This document shows positions 1 through 8,430 of a stretch of DNA of 64,000 bases, piece after piece (the stretch's first letter is position 1; every line of letters begins with the position of its first letter). The position numbers and the translations under genes were made by a program. The notes beneath the pieces were generated by a model. It was not told the DNA's origin, searched no databases, and saw only the letters and a program-made list of their open reading frames with translations. Source of the DNA: Bosea sp. ANAM02 (GTDB lineage: Bacteria > Pseudomonadota > Alphaproteobacteria > Rhizobiales > Beijerinckiaceae); contig NZ_AP022848.1 of NCBI RefSeq assembly GCF_011764485.1, positions 772,001 to 836,000 on the forward strand, in the 5' to 3' direction.

Positions 1-735
1 CATGCCGGCCGCCTCTGCGAGAAGCTTGGCATCGCCCGCTGCCTCGTGCCGCCCGGTGCCGGCGTCGGCTCGGCCATCGGCTTCCTCAGGGCGCCCTTCA
101 GCTTCGAGGCCAACCGCACCCTCTTCATGCGGCTCGCCCGGTTCGACACGGCGCGCGTCACCAAGCTCTTCGGCGAGATGGAGGAGGAAGCGACGCGGGT
201 GGTGCGCTCCTGCGGCTGGTCCGGCGTGATCGAGGCCGAGTACAAGATCTATATGCGCTATGCCGGCCAGGGCTGGGAAATTCCGGTCACGCTGACGCCG
301 GAAGAGGCTCGCGCCGCCGATCCGGCCGTCATCCTCAAGCGCTTCGAGCATGAATACGCCAACCTGTTCGGCCGCACGGTGAAGGGCCTCGCCGCCGAGA
401 TCACGGTCTGGTCGGTGAACGCGCATACGCCGCAGGAGGCCGTCGTCCCGGTGGCACCGGTATCGCAGACGCGCGATGCGCCGCCTCAAGGCAGCCGCTC
501 CGTCTTCGATGCCGGCCTCGGCCGCCGCGTCGAAGCCCAGGCCCATAGCCGTACCGCGCTACCCGCCGGCAGCCGCATCGACGGCCCCGGCATCGTCACC
601 GAGGACGAGACCACCATCGTCCTGCCGTCGAGCCGCTTCGCCGTCACGCTGAACGACGGCTGCATCGATATCCGCCTTTCAGAAGCCGCACCCGCCGATG
701 CCGTCGCCGCGCGGAAGGAGCCCGCCCATGTCTGA
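1..735 (+). CDS. hyuA: Hydantoinase/oxoprolinase subunit A, C-terminal part
   Basis: The open frame enters from the left edge, so only the last 244 residues are visible. They match the C-terminal region of the HyuA / N-methylhydantoinase A / 5-oxoprolinase family, with an RYxGQGxE-type segment (MRYAGQGWEIPV), a FEHEYANLFGR segment and the near-terminal DGPGIVTEDETTIVLP. Family members use ATP to open hydantoin or 5-oxoproline rings together with HyuB. The stop codon overlaps the start of hyuB by 8 bases, so the two are co-translated subunits. The substrate cannot be read from the sequence. Confidence 0.9.
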   Translation, partial: HAGRLCEKLGIARCLVPPGAGVGSAIGFLRAPFSFEANRTLFMRLARFDTARVTKLFGEMEEEATRVVRSCGWSGVIEAEYKIYMRYAGQGWEIPVTLTPEEARAADPAVILKRFEHEYANLFGRTVKGLAAEITVWSVNAHTPQEAVVPVAPVSQTRDAPPQGSRSVFDAGLGRRVEAQAHSRTALPAGSRIDGPGIVTEDETTIVLPSSRFAVTLNDGCIDIRLSEAAPADAVAARKEPAHV

Positions 736-2437
736 GATCTCCAGGGTCGCCTATCAGGTTATGTGGAACCGCCTGATCTCGGTCGTCGAGGAACAGGCGC
801 AGGCGCTGATCCGCACCTCCTTCTCGACCTCGGTGCGCGAGGCCGGCGACCTCTCGGCCGGCGTATATAACGAGAAGGGCGAGATGCTCGCGCAGGCGGT
901 GACCGGCACGCCCGGCCACGTCAACGCCATGGCCGATGCCGTCGCCCATTTCATCTGCCGGATCGGGCGCGACAACATCGCCGAGGGCGACGTCTACATC
1001 ACCAACAATCCCTGGGAGGGCACCGGCCACCTGCACGATATCACGGTCGTCAGCCCGTCCTTCCACAACGGCCGCCATGTCGGCTTCTTCGCCTGCACCG
1101 CCCATATCGTCGATATCGGCGGGCGCGGCTTCGGTGCCGACGCCAACTCGGTCTATGAGGAAGGCCTGCATATCCCGATCATGAAATTCGTCGATCGCGG
1201 CACGGTCAACGAGACGCTTGTCACGATCATCCGCGGCAATGTCCGCGAGCCCGACCAGCTCGTCGGCGACGTCTATGCGCTCGCGACGTGCAACGAGATC
1301 GGCCATCGCCGGCTGGTCGACATGATGGTCGAGTTCAAACTCGCCGACCTCGCCGGCATCTCCGAATTCATCCTGACCAATTCGCGCCAGGCAACGCTCG
1401 ACAAGATCGCCGCCCTGCCGCGTGGGCAGGCCGAAGGCCATATGCGGATCGACGGCTACAGCCGGCCGATCGACCTCAAGGTGAAGATCTCGATCGAACC
1501 GGACGGCGTGCTCTGCGACTGGGCCGGCACCTCCGGCGTCGACAGGAACGGCATCAACGTGCCGCTGGTCTATACGAAGGCCTATACCTGCTATGCGCTG
1601 AAATGCGCGATCGCGCCGGAAATCCCGAACAACGCCGCCTCGCTGGAGCCTTTCCGCATCACCGCGCCGGAGCACACCATCGTCAACGCGGTCTGGCCGG
1701 CCCCGGTCGCGCTGCGCCACATCATCGGCCACATGGTGCCGGACACGATCTACGACGCGCTCGATAAGCTCCTGCCCGGCCTCGTCCCGGCCGAGGGCGC
1801 AGGCAGCCTCTGCAATTTCCAGGTCTCTCTCCGTCCGCGCAGTGACGGCCCCTGGCCGACGGACGCCGTGCGTGCCGAGGTGCTGACCTTCAATTCCGGC
1901 GGCTCGGGCGCCCGGCCCGCGCTCGACGGCATGAACGCCACCGCCTTCCCCTCGGGCGTGATGACGATGCCTGTCGAGGCAACCGAGCAGGTCGGCCCGG
2001 TGATCGTCTGGCGCAAGGAGCTCCGGCCCGATTCCGGCGGCAAGGGCCGGCATCGCGGCGGTCTCGGCCAGCATATGGAGGTCGGCGCCTGGGAAGGCTA
2101 CGAGTTCGACATCCAGGCCATGTTCGACCGTGTCCATCACCCCGCCCGCGGCCGGCGCGGCGGCGGCGGCGGCGCGCCGACGACGATCGCGCTCGACGAC
2201 GGCACGGCGATGAAGGGCAAGGGCAAGCAGTTCGTGCCGCATGGCCGCAAGGTTATGATGGCCTTCCCGGGGGGCGCCGGCTATGGCGCGCCGACCGAGC
2301 GCGACCAGAGCAGTGTCGAGCGTGACCTTGCCCTGGGCTATATCTCTGCGGAAGCTGCCCATGAGGACTATGCCCTCCCCAAGGACCGCGTCGCCGATGT
2401 CCTCGCGACGTCCCGGCGGGGTGAACTGCCTCTCTAG
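728..2437 (+). CDS. hyuB: Hydantoinase/oxoprolinase subunit B
   Basis: Full-length HyuB (569 aa), the partner of the upstream HyuA in ATP-dependent hydantoin or oxoproline hydrolysis. The start at 728 is chosen because AAGGAG lies 7 bases upstream and the family similarity begins at once; an in-frame ATG at 698 would add ten unlikely residues inside hyuA. Family segments include the SVREAGDLSAG region near residue 36, GDVYITNNPWEGTGHLHD near 87-105 and the glycine-rich SGGSGARPALDG and PDSGGKGRHRGGLGQ near the C-terminus. The stop codon TAG is part of the CTAG target duplicated by the IS5 element immediately downstream. The flank beyond the IS shows that the stop existed before insertion, so the protein is not truncated. 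Confidence 0.93.
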   Translation: MSEISRVAYQVMWNRLISVVEEQAQALIRTSFSTSVREAGDLSAGVYNEKGEMLAQAVTGTPGHVNAMADAVAHFICRIGRDNIAEGDVYITNNPWEGTGHLHDITVVSPSFHNGRHVGFFACTAHIVDIGGRGFGADANSVYEEGLHIPIMKFVDRGTVNETLVTIIRGNVREPDQLVGDVYALATCNEIGHRRLVDMMVEFKLADLAGISEFILTNSRQATLDKIAALPRGQAEGHMRIDGYSRPIDLKVKISIEPDGVLCDWAGTSGVDRNGINVPLVYTKAYTCYALKCAIAPEIPNNAASLEPFRITAPEHTIVNAVWPAPVALRHIIGHMVPDTIYDALDKLLPGLVPAEGAGSLCNFQVSLRPRSDGPWPTDAVRAEVLTFNSGGSGARPALDGMNATAFPSGVMTMPVEATEQVGPVIVWRKELRPDSGGKGRHRGGLGQHMEVGAWEGYEFDIQAMFDRVHHPARGRRGGGGGAPTTIALDDGTAMKGKGKQFVPHGRKVMMAFPGGAGYGAPTERDQSSVERDLALGYISAEAAHEDYALPKDRVADVLATSRRGELPL

Positions 2438-3300
2438 GCTGAATCGACATTCACCGCATCCATAAGAGAGCTGCGGCGATTTGAATGAACGCGAGGAAGT
2501 GGACTGCCCTGCGGTCGAAGCGGGTTGCGATGCGTCGGAAGTGCTTGAGCTTATTGAAGCATCGCTCGATCGTATTGCGAACTTTGTAGGCCTCGAAGTC
2601 GTAAGGGATGGACTGCTTACGTGTCGGATTGCAGGGGATGACGGCTTCGGCCGCCATGCTGGCGATCAGGCAGCGCAGGCTGTTCGAGTCATAGGCTTTG
2701 TCGGCCAGGACCCGGCGCGGGGAAAGGCCTTCGAGGAGGGCTGGGGCGAGTGGTGCGTCGCCGCGCTGCCCCGGCGTGAGGATCAACCTGAGCGGGCGGC
2801 CTAGCGCATCGACGGCCATATGGATCTTGGTCGTCAGTCCTCCTCTGGAACGCCCCAGAGCCTGCTCCCCCCTTTTTGGCCGCCCCCCTTGCCGGTGGCC
2901 GCCTGCTGGTGAGCCCGCACGAGACTGGAGTCGAGGCTGACATAGTCATTGTCGGGATCGGCGATGAGATGAGCGAAGACACGCTCCCACACACCGGCCT
3001 TCGCCCATCGCGTGAAGCGCTTGTGAACGCTCTTCCACTTGCCGTAGCGCTCCGGCAGGTCGTGCCAATGCGCACCGGATCGCAGGACCCACAACACGCC
3101 GTTGACGAAGGTGAGATTATCCGCTCCGGACCGGCCTGGATCGCCAGCCCTGCCGGGCAACAGATCCTCAACCCGCATCCATTGTTCACGGCTCAGCTCG
3201 TACCGCTTCGGCTTCGGCATCATCGGCCTCCAGATCAACGAATCCGGAAACCCATGAATCACGCATCAATCACGATTTGAATCCTGAATGTCGATTGGCC
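2438..3300 (-). mobile_element. IS5-family insertion sequence, copy A
   Basis: An 863-bp element. Its ends are imperfect inverted repeats sharing AATCGACATTCA (left GGCTGAATCGACATTCA before the gene ends, right end its near complement). It is flanked by a 4-bp CTAG duplication at 2434-2437 and 3301-3304. The size, CTAG target and two-frame DDE transposase fit the IS427 group of IS5. A second copy at 20262-21124 appears identical over its whole length, so transposition was recent. It sits exactly at the hyuB stop codon. Confidence 0.93.
2451..3223 (-). CDS. IS5-family transposase (two frames joined by -1 frameshift), copy A
   Basis: DDE transposase encoded in two overlapping frames. The first (3223 down to 2834) starts MMPKPKRYELSREQW, carries the DUF4096-type N-terminal domain and the first catalytic Asp in DSSLVRAH. 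The second (to 2451) carries the second Asp in ADKAYDS and the Glu in YKVRNTIERCFNKLK. The frames meet at a run of five A and six G on the coding strand (complement of 2867-2877). Slipping back one base there yields a continuous DDE enzyme, as is usual in the IS427 group. An upstream in-frame start at 3262 exists, but the family similarity begins at the chosen Met. Confidence 0.9.
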
Positions 3301-3304
3301 CTAG

Positions 3305-3639
3305 GGCGACGACTCCTAATGCGGCCAGCCAGACGCGGATGGATGTAGCTCATCTGGTTTGTGCAGCGGCATCTCCGGATGTCTGCCTGCTCTCCAGTCG
3401 ATGCGTCGCCGCGGATGTACCGGCCGCAGTCGACAGGAGGGCAAAGCCAGTTTCCCGGCGATGGCCGGAACCGCAAGTCCTGACAGAAGTCAGAGGCCCG
3501 TCGCTTCCCAAGCGGCGGGCTAATTCGTTAAAGAGGCCAAGTCGTTAAGCCGTCATTTTCCATATTCGCTGGCATTTTATGCATATGGGGAACGCCGCCG
3601 AGGCCCCCGCATTCCTCCGTCATCATGGAGGGCAATCCG
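3305..3639. other. Gene-free stretch after IS5 copy A
   Basis: This is the original flank downstream of hyuB, displaced by the IS5 insertion. No frame here looks like a protein family and no RNA gene is visible. The only structure seen is the hairpin at 3496-3520. Confidence 0.5.
3496..3520. terminator. Hairpin, possible terminator
   Basis: GCCCGTCGCTT and AAGCGGCGGGC form an 11-bp stem with one U-G wobble and a 3-base loop. No strong T run follows, so function as a terminator is uncertain. The hairpin at 4081-4106 has a similar arm sequence. Confidence 0.4.
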
Positions 3640-3741
3640 ATGCGATATATCGCTTCGTTGGATTTCTGGCTTTGGACGGGAATCGGTCTTTGCCTCAGCT
3701 CGATGGCTGTCGCGGTGCAGCCGATTTATTGGCTGAGCTGA
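3640..3741 (+). CDS. Small putative membrane protein (33 aa)
   Basis: A short frame, MRYIASLDFWLWTGIGLCLS onward, with one hydrophobic segment over roughly residues 9-31 that could span the membrane. GGAGG lies 8 bases before the ATG, which favours this start over the in-frame ATG at 3625. It is followed after about 40 bases by an EcfG-like promoter and another small gene. No family is recognised, and the call rests on the ribosome site and hydrophobicity alone. Confidence 0.4.
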   Translation: MRYIASLDFWLWTGIGLCLSSMAVAVQPIYWLS

Positions 3742-3780
3742 CTCATCTGGCCGGGCTCACTGCATTTAGCGGCAGGCTGA

Positions 3781-3805
3781 GGAACAACCGCTCATCCACA
3801 CGGTT
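3781..3805 (+). promoter_or_regulatory. EcfG-type (general stress sigma) promoter candidate
   Basis: GGAAC, 16 bases, then GGTT, followed 24 bases later by the start of the small gene at 3830. This fits the alphaproteobacterial general stress response promoter pattern GGAAC-N16/17-cGTT. Confidence 0.55.
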
Positions 3806-3829
3806 GCGAGCCAAACAGGAGAATCCGAC

Positions 3830-4075
3830 ATGGCAAAAGATCAGCCTGAAGCTCTCGCGACTTTTGCGGCCAGCGCCCGCAATGACGGGCAGAAGCCGAA
3901 GGATATTGGCCTTCACGCGACGGATGAAACCGAGGCCATTCCCACAGACCCGAAGAACGCGGCCGATGCTGCGACCAAGGTGCTCCGCGAGGGCGTCCTC
4001 CACAAGGATCAAGGCGCAGACGAGGCAATCGATGATCTGCCGGATCGGACGCGAGATACCGATCCGCGCTCATAA
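3830..4075 (+). CDS. Small hydrophilic protein, probably stress-induced (81 aa)
   Basis: Highly charged, probably disordered protein beginning MAKDQPEALATFAASARNDG, without hydrophobic segments or cysteines. The ATG is preceded by CAGGAG at suitable spacing. An EcfG-like promoter lies directly upstream and a hairpin follows the stop, so it appears to be a single-gene transcription unit. Short acidic or hydrophilic proteins of this type are common members of the general stress regulon in rhizobia. No biochemical role can be given. Confidence 0.7.
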   Translation: MAKDQPEALATFAASARNDGQKPKDIGLHATDETEAIPTDPKNAADAATKVLREGVLHKDQGADEAIDDLPDRTRDTDPRS

Positions 4076-4080
4076 GTAAT

Positions 4081-4106
4081 AGCCCACCGCTCACGAGCGG
4101 CGGGCT
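4081..4106. terminator. Hairpin after the small stress gene
   Basis: AGCCCACCGCTC pairs with GAGCGGCGGGCT across a 2-base gap with one mismatch. It lies 6 bases past the stop of the 81-aa gene and just before the convergent lipocalin remnant, so it may serve both. Confidence 0.5.
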
Positions 4107-4107
4107 A

Positions 4108-4693
4108 CTAGCCGATGGCATCCGCCTGAGTCCCCAGATGAAACCCTCGTTGCTGAGTACGCCTCAGCATACCGGTGTCGTAGCCAAGCGCCTTCGCCAG
4201 CTCCGCCAGAACCGCATACCGACCCGAACTGAGCTTCTGGCTGCGGGTCAATATCCAGAGATATCGACCTGAGGGCTCGCCTACGATGGACGAGGATAGT
4301 TTGGCGCGCGATCCAGCACCCATTAGTCCCCTCGATCGGCCAGAAGATCGTCACCTTGAGCTTCGAGCCATTCGAGTCATCAACGACGCGGGCCGTTGCC
4401 TCTGCGGTCTTCAGCGGCCCCGTCACGCCGCCCTGGTGGCAGGAATTGACGACAGAAACCGTACCGTCCGGCTTCTGCGCATATTCCGCTGTGACCGCGT
4501 CGCAGCCCTTCTGAAACCCAGCCTCGTAGCGCGCTTGTTCGTACCACATGCCGAGATAGCGCTTCAGCTCCACGGGCTTGGCCGGCTGCGGGACATTGGA
4601 ATTGCCAACTGGCTGGTTCTCCCAGTGGATTAAAGGCCGCGGTGCCAAGCTCGATCCGATGACGAGCGCACTCATCAGGGTATTTATTGTCAT
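4108..4693 (-). pseudogene. Lipocalin (Blc-like), degraded
   Basis: The N-terminal part in one frame reads as a bacterial lipocalin: a signal-like start (MTINTLMSALVIG), then KRYLGMWYEQARYEAGFQKG and QKPDGTVSVVNSC. After IFWPIEG near 4320 the frame is lost. The expected continuation (WVLDRAPNY) lies in a second frame with a TAA in place of a tyrosine codon, and the C-terminal part (SSIVGEPSGRYLWILTR) lies in a third frame ending at 4108. At least two frame changes and one stop are needed, so this is a decayed gene rather than a sequencing slip. Intact homologues bind lipids at the outer membrane. Confidence 0.82.
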
Positions 4694-4937
4694 CCTCGCT
4701 TTTGGCTGCTCGATAGCGTGAGCCCGCGACCGCGGTTCCCCGATGACGGCAGGCTGGACATACATGGGGCGGCGTTCCTTGCGATAGAACATAAAGAGAA
4801 CATTAGCCCGTCGAGGGTTAAGTTGCAGGCTGGCCCCAGGGGCCGATCGCGGCGCCTTAGACCGACTCGCTTGGCCCATTGTTCTACGCGATTTGGTGGG
4901 GTCATTTTGGCCTGCTGCCGGTTGTGTGGACGCTCAG

Positions 4938-5797
4938 TTAAGCTAATCCGGCCCTCTTTTCGAACTCGACCGGGCTGATGTCGCCGATGGTCGAGTGCCT
5001 TCGAACGGCATTGTAGAAGCGCTCGATGTAATCGAACACGTCGGCACGAGCATCGTCGCGTGTCCGGTATACCCTGCCTCTGATCCGCTCGGTTTTGAGC
5101 GAGGAGAAGAAGCTCTCCATCGCGGCATTGTCCCAGACGTTGTCCGAGCGGCTCATCGAGCAGATGACGCCGTTGTCGGTCATGAGCTTCTGGAACTGCT
5201 CGCTGGCATACTGGCTGCCCTGGTCCGAATGGTGCAGCAGGGCATCCGGCTTTCCCCGGCGCCAGATCGCCATCATCAGCGCTCGGTCACGAGCCCGGCG
5301 GTCATTTCGGCCTTCATCGACCAGCCCACCACCCGGCGCGAGAACAGGTCGATGACGGCTGCAACGTAAAGCCAACCTTCGGTGGTCCAGATGTCGGTAA
5401 AGTCGGCGATCCAGCGCCGGTTCGGCCGTTCGGCATGGAACTCCCGGCCGAGCGTATTCGGCGCGATGGCCGATCGCTGGCCCTCATCCCTGGGCAGGCT
5501 GCGCCGACGCGGCCTGGCACGCAAAGCCTGGGCACGCATCAGCCGCTCGATGCGATGCAGGCCGCAATCGATCCCTTCCGCCAGCACATCCCGCCAGACA
5601 CGCCTGGCACCATAGGTCCGATCCGAACCAAGGAAGCTGGCCCGGACCCTGTTGCCGATCTCCTCATCGTCGCGTGCACGCCGGCTCGGTGATCGGTTGA
5701 GCCAGGCATGGAAGCCCGAGCGCGACACATCCAGCGCTTCGCAAAGCCAAGCCACCGGCCAGATCCCCCGGTGCTTCGCAATGAACGTGAACCTCAT
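4938..5797 (-). pseudogene. IS3-family transposase OrfB, frameshifted
   Basis: The first part (5797 to 5276) has the integrase core start: an HTH_21-type region (YGARRVWRDVLAEG), then RRWIADFTDIWTTEGWLYVA with the first Asp and VIDLFSRRVVGWS. It then stops after GLVTER. The remainder, in another frame to 4938, contains HHSDQGSQYAS with the second Asp and ESFFSSLKTERI with the Glu. The break lies at about 5280-5290, where one base is missing from a GTGACCGAxGCGCTG stretch. Restoring it gives one continuous DDE protein. The start overlaps the orfA stop as ATGA. Confidence 0.88.
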
Positions 5798-6084
5798 GTC
5801 ACGTCCTTCGCGAAGTAGGCTGCGGCCTTTTTTAGGATGGCGCGCTCCGCCTTGAGCTTGGCCACCTCCCGCCGCAGCTTCTCGATCTCAAGCTGCTCCG
5901 GCTTCATCTGACCGTGGCCGGGAAAGGCCTGCGCAGGATCGGCCGAAAAGAGCTTCACCCATTTGCGCAACTGGTTCTCGTGGACATCCAGATCCCGAGA
6001 CGCCTGCGCCACGCTCACTCCGCGCTCCTTGATCAGGCGGACCGCCTCGATCTTGAACTCACGCCCAAACTGTCTTCGCCGCAT
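5794..6084 (-). CDS. IS3-family transposase OrfA
   Basis: A 96-aa DNA-binding subunit beginning MRRRQFGREFKIEAVRLI, with a Tnp_HTH (IS3/IS911-type) domain over residues 5-50 and a leucine-zipper-like helix ending AILKKAAAYFAKDVT. The A-AAA-AAG slippery heptamer typical of IS3 lies in the complement of 5827-5833, and the orfB start overlaps the stop as ATGA. The subunit recognises the element's ends and makes OrfAB by frameshifting. OrfB here is broken, so only OrfA can be produced intact. Confidence 0.9.
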   Translation of the reverse strand: MRRRQFGREFKIEAVRLIKERGVSVAQASRDLDVHENQLRKWVKLFSADPAQAFPGHGQMKPEQLEIEKLRREVAKLKAERAILKKAAAYFAKDVT

Positions 6085-6278
6085 ACCCCACCTCCCGGTT
6101 CATGAAACACCCAATCTCGGTGTCCACGAAACCGGCAGCAGGCCAAACATAGTGATTTCCTGACTGCGCGCGGGTGGCTCGAGGGTTTCCAGTAGCTTCC
6201 GCGGACGGCCAGGGCGAGCCGTGCTCACCGGACCCTTCCAGATTGCCTTCGCAACCAAGTAAGCGCCGTGCTGCCCAG

Positions 6279-6734
6279 GCACTCGAAGTCGAGAAGCGCG
6301 TCGCCGCGCTCCAGGCGGAACTCGCGGAGGCCGAGGACAAGCTCAAGCGTCTGTACAGGATGGTCGAGGATGGCATCGCCGAGCTCGACGATATCCTCAA
6401 GGAGCGCATCGCCAGCCTCAAGCTGGACCGCGAGCGAGCCGGTACCGCGCTCGACCGGATCAAGGCCCAGGTCGCGCCGCCGACCGCCTTTGATCCCGCC
6501 GTGATCGAACGATTCGGTCGCCCCGTACGCGAAAACATCACCTCAGGCGAGACGCCGTTCCGGAAGGCTTATTTTTAGGTCGTGATCGACCGCATCGAGG
6601 TCGATGACGGCGTCGTTCGCATGATCGGGGATAAATCCACTCTGGAACAAGCCGTCGCCGAGCTTTTGCTCGCGGCTGACGGTGTTCGCAGTTCTGTACC
6701 GAAATGGCGCGCCCGAAAGGATTCGAACCTCTGA
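6279..6734 (+). pseudogene. Serine recombinase, C-terminal remnant
   Basis: Residues ALEVEKRVAALQAELAEAED onward form the coiled coil found near the C-terminus of large serine recombinases. PAVIERFGRPVRENITSGE, PFRKAY and VIDRIEVDDGVVRMIGDK follow. The resolvase catalytic domain is absent, and an in-frame TAG at 6576-6578 interrupts the tail. The last codons overlap the 3' end of tRNA-Arg(ACG). This is consistent with a former integrative element that used this tRNA as its attachment site. Confidence 0.75.
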
Positions 6735-6781
6735 CCCTCAGATTCGTAGTCTGATGCTCTATCCAGCTGAGCTACGGGCGC
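6705..6781 (-). tRNA. tRNA-Arg (anticodon ACG)
   Basis: A 77-nt cloverleaf with acceptor stem GCGCCCG/CGGGCGC, anticodon stem TCAGA/TCTGA around loop CTACGAA, T-arm with GGTTCGAATCC and an encoded CCA. Anticodon ACG (inosine after modification) reads CGU, CGC and CGA. The 3' end overlaps a dead recombinase gene. Confidence 0.97.
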
Positions 6782-7040
6782 GTCTCAGAGCGTCATGACG
6801 CGTTGCGTCCGGCCTGATAACGGGGGAGATAGCCGGTCCATTTCGTCTTGGCAACCCTCAAAATCAGGAAGTCATCGAATTGTTGTGATCGGTTGCAAAC
6901 AGCTGCGCCCGGCCTCCGAACAGGGTGGCTTCCGGAGCGCCGCATATCGGTACGCGGGTCGATGTCTTCGTATTCTGCGCGGTCTCGGCTTCTCCCGCAG
7001 GCGCGCAGCGAGCGTGCCGGCGGGAGAAGGCTGTGCCGGT

Positions 7041-7250
7041 TCAGCGCGTCGCGCGGCGGGTGGCGCGCGCCACCGAGGGACCGGTGACCGCGCCGGCCGC
7101 GCCGCCGACCACGGCGCCGACGGGACCGGCAACCACCGCGCCGGTGCCGGCGCCGACGGCTGCGCCGCCGATGCGCTGTTCGACGGTGTTGCCGCAGGCG
7201 CCGAGGATCAGCGTCGTGGCGAGAAGGGAGGCGAGAAGAGGCAGGCGCAT
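7041..7250 (-). CDS. Small glycine-zipper lipoprotein (69 aa)
   Basis: Starts MRLPLLASLLATTLILGACG, a lipoprotein signal with the lipobox cysteine at residue 19. It is followed by repeated GxxxG patterns (IGGAAVGAGTGAVVAGPVGA) typical of glycine-zipper envelope proteins, which insert in or associate with membranes. GGAG sits 7 bases before the chosen ATG; the upstream in-frame start at 7286 would bury the signal peptide. It stands alone between tRNA-Arg and rpmJ. The specific function is unknown. Confidence 0.82.
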   Translation of the reverse strand: MRLPLLASLLATTLILGACGNTVEQRIGGAAVGAGTGAVVAGPVGAVVGGAAGAVTGPSVARATRRATR

Positions 7251-7493
7251 GGAGGGTCTCCGTGTGGGCGAGTGTCCTAACGCCATTCCATGGTTTAGGT
7301 TCCCGCGAAGCGGAAGCGGATTTCCTGCGGGTCGGGCTGCGATCGCACTTGCGATCCACGGAAAAATCCGTATACAGCCGGCATCGCATCAGTCGCACCA
7401 TTGCATGGGCGGCGAGGGCCGTTGAGGCCGCGTCGCAGACTGAAGGTTTTTGACCGGCCCATCTCGCAAGGGCGGGCCGATGGAGTTGAGACG

Positions 7494-7619
7494 ATGAAGA
7501 TCCGTAATTCGCTGAAGTCGCTTCGCGCGCGCCACCGCGACAACCAGCTCGTGCGCCGCAAGGGCCGCGTCTACATCATCAACAAGGTCCAGAAGCGCTT
7601 CAAGGCGCGTCAGGGCTGA
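7494..7619 (+). CDS. rpmJ: Ribosomal protein L36 (cysteine-free type)
   Basis: A 41-aa basic protein, [20 protein letters not shown] onward, ending [10 protein letters not shown]. It is L36 of the 50S subunit, in the form lacking the four zinc-binding residues and carrying the longer insertion common in alpha- and gammaproteobacteria. The cysteine-free form does not depend on zinc. It is a single gene, with a terminator-like hairpin about 50 bases past its stop. Confidence 0.95.
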   Translation: MKIRNSLKSLRARHRDNQLVRRKGRVYIINKVQKRFKARQG

Positions 7620-7666
7620 GACGTCGCGCGACTGCGGTCGCGCGGGTGCCTCGGTTGGGATTTTGC

Positions 7667-7698
7667 AGAGCGGGACGCCGATGGCGTGCCCGCTCTTT
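7667..7698 (+). terminator. Terminator after rpmJ
   Basis: AGAGCGGG and CCCGCTCT enclose an inner CGCC/GGCG stem, followed by a short T run. It separates rpmJ from the TPR gene. Confidence 0.6.
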
Positions 7699-7758
7699 GC
7701 GTTGCGCGCTCGCCCGGCTGTGATTTGACGCTGTCGCCGGGGCGGCTAGAGTTCCGGC

Positions 7759-8412
7759 ATGATCCGTCTTCGCATCGTGCCCGCTGCCCTCGCGCTGCTG
7801 CTGGCTGCGGCCGGCCCGTTCGCGACCGGCGCCGCCCGGGCCCAGCCTGCGCCGCCGTCGCGGCCGGGCACCGTCGCGCCCGACGACAAGGCCGACAATC
7901 CCGTTACTCCCCAGGCGCCGCAGCGCAGCCCGGCGGCGACGCTGGAACGGCTGTTCCAGCGTCTGCACGATGCGACGACGCAGGAGGAGGCCGAGGGCGT
8001 CGCGCGATTGATCCAGCGGCGTTGGGCCCGATCGGGCTCCGACACGGCCGACCTGCTGATGACCCGCGCCCAGCAGGCGCTCAAGGACAAGCAGAACGAG
8101 CTGGCGATCGAATTGCTCGACCGTGTCATCAGCCTGCAGCCGGACTGGGCCGAGGCCTGGAACCAGCGCGCCAACGCTCTCTATCTCATGGGCGATTCGA
8201 TCCGCTCCATGCTGGATATCGGCGAGACGTTGAAGCGCGAGCCGCGCCATTACGGCGCCATGATGGGGCTCGGCATGATCCTGCGCCAGCAGGGCGACGA
8301 CAAGGCCGCGATGACGGCCTTCCGCAGGGCGCTTGAGGTCTATCCGCAGTTCGACGCGGTCAAGAAGGCCGTGGATTCGCTGAAGGCCGAGGTCGACGGG
8401 CGGGACGCTTGA
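7759..8412 (+). CDS. Secreted TPR-repeat protein (217 aa)
   Basis: An N-terminal signal peptide (hydrophobic residues 8-28, likely cut after AARA) is followed by a Pro-rich linker. From about residue 90 come tetratricopeptide repeats, for example ADLLMTRAQQALKDKQNEL and AEAWNQRANALYLMGD. TPR proteins of this kind act as periplasmic protein-protein adaptors. Nothing in the sequence fixes the partner. It is monocistronic, ahead of a palindromic intergenic repeat. Confidence 0.88.
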   Translation: MIRLRIVPAALALLLAAAGPFATGAARAQPAPPSRPGTVAPDDKADNPVTPQAPQRSPAATLERLFQRLHDATTQEEAEGVARLIQRRWARSGSDTADLLMTRAQQALKDKQNELAIELLDRVISLQPDWAEAWNQRANALYLMGDSIRSMLDIGETLKREPRHYGAMMGLGMILRQQGDDKAAMTAFRRALEVYPQFDAVKKAVDSLKAEVDGRDA

Positions 8413-8430
8413 GCGCCCGAAATCCCCTCC

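Larger units (their letters stand above)
4906..6147 (-). mobile_element. IS3-family insertion sequence (1242 bp), non-autonomous
   Basis: Both ends carry a 26-bp inverted repeat beginning TTTGGCCTGCTGCCGGTT with two mismatches, and the element is flanked by a 3-bp CAT duplication (4903-4905 and 6148-6150). It encodes the usual orfA and orfB of IS3. OrfB has a single-base deletion, so the element should be immobile unless helped in trans. The two ends are nearly perfect, so inactivation is recent relative to insertion. Confidence 0.92.

Noticed and set aside
644-2362. Long minus-strand open frame opposite hyuB
   Set aside because: GC-rich antisense shadow; the plus-strand product is a clear HyuB and the minus translation is Arg/Asp-rich without family resemblance.
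2434-2437. hyuB truncated by the IS5 insertion
   Set aside because: The stop codon is within the duplicated CTAG and is also present when the IS is removed in silico, so the protein end is original.
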